This document shows positions 1 through 2,733 of a DNA stretch of 6,576 nucleotides, piece by piece. The position numbers and the translations under genes are program-made. How positions within the stretch are numbered: the stretch's first letter is position 1; each line of letters opens with the position of its first letter. The stretch is from an uncultured Clostridia bacterium (GTDB taxonomy: Bacteria; Bacillota; Clostridia; Oscillospirales; Ruminococcaceae). Below the pieces are notes generated by a model. The model was not told the DNA's origin, made no database searches, and worked only from the letters and a program-made list of their open reading frames with translations. Where the stretch lies: the NCBI GenBank assembly GCA_946563605.1, contig CAMNVW010000079.1:1-6576 (forward strand). The letters run 5' to 3'.

Positions 1-74
1 ACTATGTAGGTCTGGCAGTATCCCTGGCAGTTGTTTCCGTAGCTGCTGCTGGTGCTCTGGCACTCAAAAAATAA
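1..74 (+). CDS. C-terminal end of a probable cell-surface protein (5' truncated)
   Basis: Only the last 23 codons are in the window, read from base 3 to a TAA at 72-74. They encode a hydrophobic run starting YVGLAVSLAVVSVAAAG and ending in two lysines. A single hydrophobic helix followed at once by a short positive tail is the usual end of sortase-anchored (LPXTG-type) Gram-positive surface proteins, and also fits a plain C-terminal membrane anchor. The LPXTG motif itself would lie just upstream, outside the window, so sorting is inference. The rest of the protein and its function cannot be judged. A strong hairpin at 194-219 is the nearest candidate terminator. Confidence 0.75.
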   Translation, partial: YVGLAVSLAVVSVAAAGALALKK

Positions 75-104
75 TTAACATTATTTTTTAAGATGCCGCG
101 AGAA

Positions 105-163
105 GAACTAAGAATAAATTCTTAGTTCCGCGAGTTTGCCGAACATTCGTTCTTGCAAACTCG
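105..163 (+). repeat. Double-hairpin repeat, copy A
   Basis: The first hairpin, 105-128, has 10-bp arms GAACTAAGAA/TTCTTAGTTC around a 4-nt loop. The linker CGCG follows. The second hairpin has arms CGAGTTTGC (131-139) and GCAAACTCG (155-163), with an inner GAAC/GTTC stem in its loop. Copies B (382-437) and C (447-502) share the layout and the CGCGAG...CTCGG frame but differ in stem sequence with paired changes. It resembles REP/MITE-like palindromic units; no transposase lies nearby in the window. Confidence 0.7.
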
Positions 164-193
164 GAGTGAAGGCTTAAAGCGTGAAACGCACAA

Positions 194-224
194 CATCGCT
201 GGACGAAAGTCCAGCGATGCTTTT
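194..224 (+). terminator. Strong hairpin with GAAA tetraloop, probable terminator
   Basis: The arms CATCGCTGGAC (194-204) and GTCCAGCGATG (209-219) are perfect 11-bp complements closed by a GAAA tetraloop, followed by CTTTTATC. It could terminate the surface-protein transcript, although it lies 120 bp past its stop with copy A in between. The U-tract is short, so it may instead be another palindromic unit of the repeat cluster. Confidence 0.5.
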
Positions 225-381
225 ATCAAAGTAATCGGGTTCAAGTCCGAACGCTTTGCAGTTTTAGAAGATGAATTTCTCCTTATCTCTAAAAAATTTG
301 TTTGTCCGAGGTCGGACGCCCAAAATTTGGACGCCAAAGTCGAACACACATCGCCCCGCGGTTCTCCACCCGCGCAAGGGC
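225..381. other. Gene-poor spacer between palindromic repeats
   Basis: No convincing gene is seen here. Small palindromes recur: GTCCGA-GG-TCGGAC at 304-317 and CCAAAATTTGG nearby. GGACGCC occurs twice. The open frame crossing this stretch runs straight through the hairpins and has no ribosome binding site. The region is best described as degenerate repeat sequence. Confidence 0.45.
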
Positions 382-437
382 GAACGAAGAATGACTTCTT
401 CGTTCCGCGAGATTTCAAGCCAGAGGCTTGAAACTCG
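382..437 (+). repeat. Double-hairpin repeat, copy B
   Basis: The first hairpin has arms GAACGAAGAA (382-391) and TTCTTCGTTC (396-405). The second has CGAG-A-TTTCAAGCC (408-421), loop AGA, then GGCTTGAAA-CTCG (425-437). Relative to copy A, position 5 of the first stem changes from a T-A to a G-C pair, so pairing is kept while sequence changes. Confidence 0.7.
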
Positions 438-446
438 GGGGATGAT

Positions 447-502
447 GAAGTAAGAATAAATTCTTACTTCCGCGAGATTTCAAACCTTCGGTTTGAAACT
501 CG
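447..502 (+). repeat. Double-hairpin repeat, copy C
   Basis: The first hairpin has arms GAAGTAAGAA (447-456) and TTCTTACTTC (461-470), loop TAAA. The second has CGAG-A-TTTCAAACC (473-486), loop TTC, then GGTTTGAAA-CTCG (490-502). Compared with copy B, the second stem keeps pairing through a G-C to A-T exchange, and the first stem flips a C-G to a G-C pair. It sits nine bases after copy B in the same orientation. Confidence 0.7.
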
Positions 503-518
503 GAGAATGAGGAACAAA

Positions 519-558
519 AAAAGACTGCTTGACATCAAGCAGTCTTTTGCGTTATAAT
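519..558 (+). promoter_or_regulatory. RNA1 promoter, with -35 inside a perfect palindrome (type P1)
   Basis: TTGACA at 529-534, 18-bp spacer and TATAAT at 553-558. The -35 lies at the centre of a 14-bp-arm palindrome (519-532/535-548) flanked by A and T runs, so it also reads as an intrinsic terminator on either strand. The same arrangement recurs at 982-1019 and 1600-1638. Confidence 0.85.
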
Positions 559-562
559 GGGA

Positions 563-663
563 ATCAGAAGGACGGCTTCCGTGGGTAGACGGCGGCTGCT
601 CCCAAAATAATTGTTTTACTTGAGGAAGAGCCGCCCCTTAGCCTAGGGAGCGGTTATTTCTTT
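563..663 (+). ncRNA. RNA1: antitoxin-like small RNA, orphan (no facing toxin)
   Basis: A ~100-nt transcription unit beginning at the conserved ATCAGAAGGACGGC just after the -10 at 553-558. A small stem CCGT/ACGG follows, then the block CGGCTGCTCC, an AT-rich stretch, and an intrinsic terminator: arms AGCCGCCCCTTA (629-640) and TAGGGAGCGGTT (644-655) with one mismatch, then TTATTTCTTT. It is nearly identical to RNA2 (which faces toxin 1) and RNA4. No toxin gene or toxin promoter lies between its terminator and the next promoter at 674. It could be a trans-acting spare antitoxin or the remnant of a unit that lost its toxin. The promoter and terminator are seen; function and exact ends are inferred. 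Confidence 0.7.
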
Positions 664-673
664 GTATAAAAAA

Positions 674-708
674 GCTCGATTGACAAAATCGAGCATAGAG
701 GTTATAAT
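674..708 (+). promoter_or_regulatory. RNA2 promoter, with -35 inside a terminator-like palindrome (type P2)
   Basis: TTGACA at 680-685, exact 17-bp spacer and TATAAT at 703-708: a full consensus promoter. The -35 lies within GCTCGATT (674-681)/AATCGAGC (687-694). Read on the - strand this stem is followed by CTTTTTTATAC, an intrinsic terminator for a leftward toxin 1 message. Confidence 0.88.
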
Positions 709-712
709 AAAT

Positions 713-811
713 ATCAGAAGGACGGCTTCCCGCTGCAACGGGCGGCTGCTCCCAAAAAGAATCTTATTTGAGGAAGAGCCGCCCCTTAACCTAGGGAGCG
801 GTTATTTCTTT
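713..811 (+). ncRNA. RNA2: antisense RNA convergent with toxin 1
   Basis: Driven by the consensus promoter at 680-708. It opens with ATCAGAAGGACGGC, followed by a stem CCCG/CGGG (loop CTGCAA), CGGCTGCTCC at 743-752, and the terminator 777-803 (same family as in RNA1) ending TTATTTCTTT at 811. Its last ~10 nt overlap the 3' end of the toxin 1 reading frame (stop at 802-804). This is the convergent, 3'-overlapping design of type I systems such as txpA/ratA and bsrG/SR4. A toxin 1 message reading on to the P2 hairpin would be complementary to the whole RNA. The role as antitoxin is inferred. Confidence 0.75.
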
Positions 812-882
812 ATGTAGTTTAAAATACCTAAGATAACCGTAGCCATTAAATCGAGAAGTGCAAGAACTTCTAATGTAGACAT
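802..882 (-). CDS. Toxin 1: 26-residue hydrophobic peptide, type I toxin-like
   Basis: A 26-codon gene that begins MSTLEVLALLDLM, has one membrane-spanning stretch from about residue 4 to 22, and ends in YIKK. The N-terminal (S/T)xxEVLxLL pattern, single helix and basic tail fit the small putative holin-like toxins (Hol_Tox/TxpA-type) of Firmicutes type I toxin-antitoxin systems, which act at the membrane. The start is the ATG at 880-882, preceded by a very strong AAGGAGGTGA. A longer in-frame start near 999 is excluded because it lies upstream of the predicted promoter (-10 at 949-954). The Shine-Dalgarno is sequestered by a 5-bp hairpin at 891-905. The 3' end overlaps the terminator of RNA2. 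The gene is convincing; the toxin role rests on family resemblance and context. Confidence 0.8.
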   Translation of the reverse strand: MSTLEVLALLDLMATVILGILNYIKK

Positions 883-977
883 AACGGTCACCTCCTTATT
901 GGAGGAACAACCGTGCCGCCCTTCTGATAGGGATAAAATCCCGAGAACAGTATAGCATATCTGTCGAAATTTGTAAA
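883..977 (-). promoter_or_regulatory. Toxin 1 promoter and structured 5' leader
   Basis: On the - strand: TTTACA (972-977), 17-bp spacer, TATACT (949-954) with an extended TG, giving a predicted start at about 942. The message would begin exactly with the hairpin GGGAT-TTT-ATCCC (930-942). Next come AUCAGAAGGGCGGC (915-928) and CGGUUGUUCC (904-913), both echoing the 5' blocks of RNA2. The hairpin CCUCC-AAUAA-GGAGG (891-905) then covers the Shine-Dalgarno. Confidence 0.82.
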
Positions 978-981
978 CTAA

Positions 982-1019
982 AAGCCTGCTTGACATCAAG
1001 CAGGCTTTTGCGCTATAAT
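982..1019 (+). promoter_or_regulatory. RNA3 promoter, with -35 inside a perfect palindrome (type P1)
   Basis: TTGACA at 990-995, 18-bp spacer and TATAAT at 1014-1019. The -35 is centred in a palindrome with arms GCCTGCTTGA/TCAAGCAGGC extended by A and T runs. It lies just 5 bp beyond the -35 of the divergent toxin 1 promoter, so the two promoters are back to back. Confidence 0.85.
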
Positions 1020-1023
1020 AGGA

Positions 1024-1119
1024 ATCAGAAGGACGGCTCCTGTTGGTAGCAGGCGGTCGTTCCCAAAGACTTTTTGCTTGAAGAAACGCCGCTCTCGCTT
1101 ATAGGGCGGTTATTTCTTT
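1024..1119 (+). ncRNA. RNA3: antitoxin-like small RNA, orphan (type B body)
   Basis: It starts ATCAGAAGGACGGC, has a stem CCTG/CAGG (loop TTGGTAG), the block CGGTCGTTCCC, then a terminator CCGCTCT (1089-1095)/AGGGCGG (1103-1109) followed by TTATTTCTTT. The body is nearly identical to RNA5, the partner of toxin 2, but the promoter is of type P1 like RNA1 and RNA6. No peptide gene faces it; the next promoter follows at once. Ends are estimated from promoter and terminator positions. Confidence 0.7.
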
Positions 1120-1128
1120 GTATAAAAA

Positions 1129-1164
1129 AGCCCGATTGACAAAATCGAGCATAGGGGTTATAAT
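1129..1164 (+). promoter_or_regulatory. RNA4 promoter (type P2)
   Basis: TTGACA at 1136-1141, 17-bp spacer and TATAAT at 1159-1164. The surrounding stem GCCCGATT/AATCGAGC has one C-A mismatch as + strand RNA but a tolerated U-G pair as - strand RNA. The T-run (from AAAAAA on +) also lies on the - strand side. Confidence 0.85.
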
Positions 1165-1168
1165 AAAT

Positions 1169-1268
1169 ATCAGAAGGACGGCTTCCGTGGGTAGACGGCG
1201 GCTGCTCCCAAAAAGATATCTTATTTGAGGAAGAGCCGCCCCTTAGCCTAGGGAGCGGTTATTTCTTT
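1169..1268 (+). ncRNA. RNA4: antitoxin-like small RNA, orphan (type A body)
   Basis: The first half matches RNA1 (stem CCGT/ACGG and CGGCTGCTCC). The middle (AAAAAGATATCTTATTTGAGG region) is closer to RNA2, so the unit looks mosaic. The terminator again has the AGCCGCCCCTTA/TAGGGAGCGGTT arms (around 1234-1260) and TTATTTCTTT. There is no facing toxin; unit 5 begins immediately after. Confidence 0.7.
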
Positions 1269-1278
1269 GTATAAAAAA

Positions 1279-1314
1279 AGCCCGATTGACAAAATCGAGC
1301 ATAGGGGTTATAAT
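1279..1314 (+). promoter_or_regulatory. RNA5 promoter (type P2)
   Basis: TTGACA at 1286-1291, 17-bp spacer and TATAAT at 1309-1314, nearly identical to the RNA4 promoter. On the - strand the overlapping stem is followed by CTTTTTTTATAC, so it can terminate a leftward toxin 2 message. Confidence 0.85.
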
Positions 1315-1318
1315 AAAT

Positions 1319-1415
1319 ATCAGAAGGACGGCTCCTGTTGGTAGCAGGCGGTCGTTCCCAAAACATTTTGTGCTTGAAGAAACGCCGCTCTCGCTTATAG
1401 GGCGGTTATTTCTTT
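1319..1415 (+). ncRNA. RNA5: antisense RNA convergent with toxin 2
   Basis: It begins ATCAGAAGGACGGC (1319-1332), has a stem CCTG/CAGG, block CGGTCGTTCCC (1349-1359), and a terminator CCGCTCT/AGGGCGG followed by TTATTTCTTT ending at about 1415. The terminator overlaps the stop region of toxin 2 (stop at 1406-1408), the same convergent overlap as RNA2/toxin 1. Its second block matches the leader of toxin 2 rather than that of toxin 3, supporting cognate pairing. The antitoxin role is inferred. Confidence 0.75.
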
Positions 1416-1492
1416 GTCATGCAAACTGCGATGACGCCGAAGATGATCATTGCGATCAGGTCGAGAAGCATCAAAACTTCTGTTACTGTCAT
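1406..1492 (-). CDS. Toxin 2: 28-residue hydrophobic peptide, type I toxin-like
   Basis: A 28-codon gene starting at the ATG of 1490-1492 with the residues MTVTEVLMLLDLIAMIIFG and ending in MTKK. Residues 4-25 are almost wholly hydrophobic apart from Glu5 and Asp11, and the N-terminal xxTEVLxLLDL pattern is shared with toxin 1. The family fit is the same putative holin-like (Hol_Tox/TxpA-type) membrane toxins. The start is set by GGGGAGGTGA a few bases upstream, and the leader hairpin at 1505-1522 covers part of it. The stop lies inside the RNA5 terminator. The gene is short enough to be missed by routine gene calling. One cysteine near the C-terminus (Cys24) is not shared with toxin 1. Confidence 0.8.
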   Translation of the reverse strand: MTVTEVLMLLDLIAMIIFGVIAVCMTKK

Positions 1493-1596
1493 AACAAGTC
1501 ACCTCCCCATTATGTAATGGGGAACAACCGTGCCGCCCTTCTGATAGGGATAAAATCCCTAGGGAGTAGTATAGCATATTTGTCGAAATTTGTAAA
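1493..1596 (-). promoter_or_regulatory. Toxin 2 promoter and structured 5' leader
   Basis: On the - strand: TTTACA (1591-1596), 17-bp spacer and TATACT (1568-1573) with an extended TG. The 5' hairpin GGGAT-TTT-ATCCC lies at 1547-1559 by the predicted start. Blocks AUCAGAAGGGCGGC (1532-1545) and CGGUUGUUCCCC (1519-1530) echo RNA5. A perfect 8-bp hairpin CCCCATTA/TAATGGGG (1505-1522) takes in the G-run of the Shine-Dalgarno. Confidence 0.82.
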
Positions 1597-1599
1597 CTA

Positions 1600-1638
1600 A
1601 AAGCCTGCTTGACATCAAGCAGGCTTTTGCGCTATAAT
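1600..1638 (+). promoter_or_regulatory. RNA6 promoter, with -35 inside a perfect palindrome (type P1)
   Basis: TTGACA at 1609-1614, 18-bp spacer and TATAAT at 1633-1638. The palindrome GCCTGCTTGA/TCAAGCAGGC is the same as at RNA3. It is back to back with the toxin 2 promoter, and read leftwards it would terminate a toxin 3 message (TTTT after the stem). Confidence 0.85.
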
Positions 1639-1642
1639 GGGA

Positions 1643-1746
1643 ATCAGAAGGACGGTCTCTCACTGGGCATGAGAAACGGTCAACTTGTTCAATTTTCAGT
1701 TGAAAATTGCCGCTCTCGCGCTTTAAGTGGGGGTGGCTATTTTCTT
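1643..1746 (+). ncRNA. RNA6: antisense RNA convergent with toxin 3 (type C body)
   Basis: It starts with ATCAGAAGGACGG (1643-1655), followed by a stem TCTCA/TGAGA (loop CTGGGCA) and the block CGGTCAACT (1677-1685), which is found again in the leader of toxin 3. The terminator arms GCCGCTCTCGC and GTGGGGGTGGC pair over 11 bp only by using several G-U pairs, so it works on the + strand but would be full of mismatches on the - strand. TATTTTCTT follows. It overlaps the end of toxin 3 (stop 1737-1739). This is the most diverged of the six RNAs. Confidence 0.73.
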
Positions 1747-1817
1747 GTTATTTTATAAACAAGATCGATAACCGCAACGATAAGTAAGCATAATGTTAAA
1801 ACATCATTTGTACTCAT
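1737..1817 (-). CDS. Toxin 3: 26-residue hydrophobic peptide, type I toxin-like
   Basis: A 26-codon gene with ATG at 1815-1817 and a TAG stop, unlike the TAA of the other two. It reads MSTNDVLTLCLLIVAVIDL at the start and ends KITRK. It has one membrane-spanning stretch (about residues 5-21), an acidic residue at position 5 as in toxins 1 and 2 (Asp instead of Glu), and a basic tail. Family and role are judged as for toxin 1: putative holin-like type I toxin. The start is chosen by GGGAGGTGA just upstream; longer in-frame starts lie beyond the promoter. It is the most diverged of the three peptides, just as its partner RNA6 is the most diverged RNA, which argues that pairs evolve together. 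Confidence 0.78.
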   Translation of the reverse strand: MSTNDVLTLCLLIVAVIDLVYKITRK

Positions 1818-1908
1818 ACGGTCACCTCCCTTGGAGTTGACCGCCCGCCCTTCTGATGGGGATAAAATCCCTAGAAAGTAGTATAGCATATCTGTCGAAA
1901 TTTGTAAA
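1818..1908 (-). promoter_or_regulatory. Toxin 3 promoter and structured 5' leader
   Basis: On the - strand: TTTACA (1903-1908), 17-bp spacer and TATACT (1880-1885). The 5' hairpin GGGAT-TTT-ATCCC is at 1859-1871, and the blocks AUCAGAAGGGCGG (1845-1857) and CGGUCAACU (1835-1843) follow. The Shine-Dalgarno is inside a 9-bp hairpin with one mismatch, 1820-1829/1833-1842 (GGTCA...TGACC outer pairs), built from different bases than in toxins 1 and 2. Confidence 0.82.
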
Positions 1909-1911
1909 TGT

Positions 1912-1941
1912 CGGCCGCCTGACAAGGGCGGCTGTTTTTTT
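1912..1941 (+). terminator. Intrinsic terminator at the right edge of the array
   Basis: The arms CGGCCGCC (1912-1919) and GGCGGCTG (1927-1934) pair over 8 bp with one G-U, followed by seven T. It occupies the place where the other units carry a P1 promoter palindrome, but the -35 is reduced to CTGACA and no -10 is seen. It would stop rightward read-through into the next gene. Confidence 0.8.
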
Positions 1942-1984
1942 ATGCGCGGCGTGCAGGTTTGGGTGGAATAAAAAGATTTTCTAC

Positions 1985-2013
1985 TTGACCTGACGAGGGC
2001 AACGGGGTAAAAT
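1985..2013 (+). promoter_or_regulatory. Promoter of the ChrB-N-like gene
   Basis: TTGACC (1985-1990), 17-bp spacer and TAAAAT (2008-2013), with the ATG at 2047 preceded by AAGGGAGGT. Spacing and hexamers fit a good sigma-A promoter. Confidence 0.7.
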
Positions 2014-2046
2014 AAATGTAATAGATGTTGCAAGGGAGGTCGGACT

Positions 2047-2589
2047 ATGGCAGAGCCGATTCGTTGGCTGGCGCTGGGTTACAGCGTGCCGGTCAATCCA
2101 TCTAAAAACCGAGTCTATGTCTGGCGAAAACTCAAAGAGTATGGTGCGGAATATTTTAAGCAGGGTGTTGCGTTGTTGCCGTACAACCGTCAAAGCTACA
2201 CCAAGTTCAAGTATCTTTCGGCGAAGATTTTGGAGATGGGCGGCGAGGCGTCCATTGTCGAGATGAAATTCCTTGACCCGCGCGATGAGCGTGAAACGGT
2301 GTCCCGATTCCGTGCGCAGGCGATGGAGGAATTATCTCAGCTGAAAAACGACTGCGCGCAGGTGCTTGCACAGTTGAGCTCCGGCGGACAACTGTTTACC
2401 GAGGATCAGACCGAGCAGGTCAAAAAAATGATCCGCCGCTATTCCAAGGCACGCAGCCGCAATCACTTCGGCTTGAGCGCCGCGCAGGACGTCGAGGCGG
2501 GTTTATATGCCATTATATCGGCGGCACGGCAGGCATCGGCGGAGCTGTCCGCACAGCTTGCCAGAGCAATGGACAAGGCAATCAAGTAA
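2047..2589 (+). CDS. ChrB N-terminal-domain-like protein
   Basis: 180 residues. Residues about 5-75 match the ChrB N-terminal domain pattern: a WLALGYSVPVNPSKNRVYVW opening, then RKLKEYGAEYFKQGVALLP and, after about 20 residues, an ILEMGGEASIVEM end. In ChrB proteins this domain is tied to chromate-responsive regulation, and stand-alone versions of unknown role are common in Firmicutes. The C-terminal half (about 85-180) is charged and probably helical, with no recognised catalytic motif. No chromate transporter gene is adjacent, so a chromate role is not supported here. It has its own promoter (1985-2013) and terminator (2641-2680), so it is probably monocistronic. The start at 2047 is fixed by a well-placed AAGGGAGGT. 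The domain call rests on motif memory, not a search. Confidence 0.75.
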   Translation: MAEPIRWLALGYSVPVNPSKNRVYVWRKLKEYGAEYFKQGVALLPYNRQSYTKFKYLSAKILEMGGEASIVEMKFLDPRDERETVSRFRAQAMEELSQLKNDCAQVLAQLSSGGQLFTEDQTEQVKKMIRRYSKARSRNHFGLSAAQDVEAGLYAIISAARQASAELSAQLARAMDKAIK

Positions 2590-2640
2590 ATCCATCGCAA
2601 ATATGAAAAAGAAAAATCAACCAAAGCGGATAAATCCAGG

Positions 2641-2680
2641 CGGCAGGGCATAAAATGAAAACAGCCCTGCCGTATTTTAT
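2641..2680 (+). terminator. Intrinsic terminator after the ChrB-N-like gene
   Basis: Perfect 9-bp arms CGGCAGGGC (2641-2649) and GCCCTGCCG (2664-2672), with a 14-nt A-rich loop, followed by TATTTTAT. The T-tract is interrupted but the stem is strong. Confidence 0.75.
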
Positions 2681-2704
2681 ACATAGCGGTGATGTATATA
2701 TAAT
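2676..2704 (+). promoter_or_regulatory. Candidate hflX promoter
   Basis: TATAAT at 2699-2704, with a weak -35 (TTTATA) 17 bp upstream that overlaps the preceding terminator's T-tract. The gene ATG follows 29 bp later after AAAGGAAC. Confidence 0.5.
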
Positions 2705-2733
2705 AAGGAAAACAACGGAAAGGAACGATCAAT

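Noticed and set aside
234..256. tRNA-like T-arm (GGTTCAAGTCC)
   Set aside because: Only a 4-bp stem forms and no acceptor, D or anticodon arms can be drawn around it.
122..418. 98-codon frame on the - strand
   Set aside because: It is the opposite-strand shadow of the same repeats, with no promoter or ribosome binding site.
153..431. 92-codon open frame on the + strand
   Set aside because: It runs through two hairpin repeats and the spacer, has no ribosome binding site, and its composition follows the palindromes. It is better explained as repeat DNA.
802..999. 65-residue version of toxin 1 with an upstream start
   Set aside because: Its start lies upstream of the predicted promoter and leader hairpins; the internal ATG at 882 has the strong Shine-Dalgarno.
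1395..1577. 60-codon - strand frame overlapping toxin 2
   Set aside because: It is in another reading frame than the 28-residue peptide, arginine/histidine-rich, and begins upstream of the transcript start.
1286..1600. 104-codon + strand frame over unit 5 and toxin 2
   Set aside because: It starts inside the RNA5 promoter (-35) and crosses a terminator and the antisense of toxin 2; a shadow frame.
516..1910. CRISPR-like array of repeats
   Set aside because: The repeated units are 100 nt or longer, contain promoters and terminators and alternate with genes. There are no short regular repeats with unique spacers and no cas genes.
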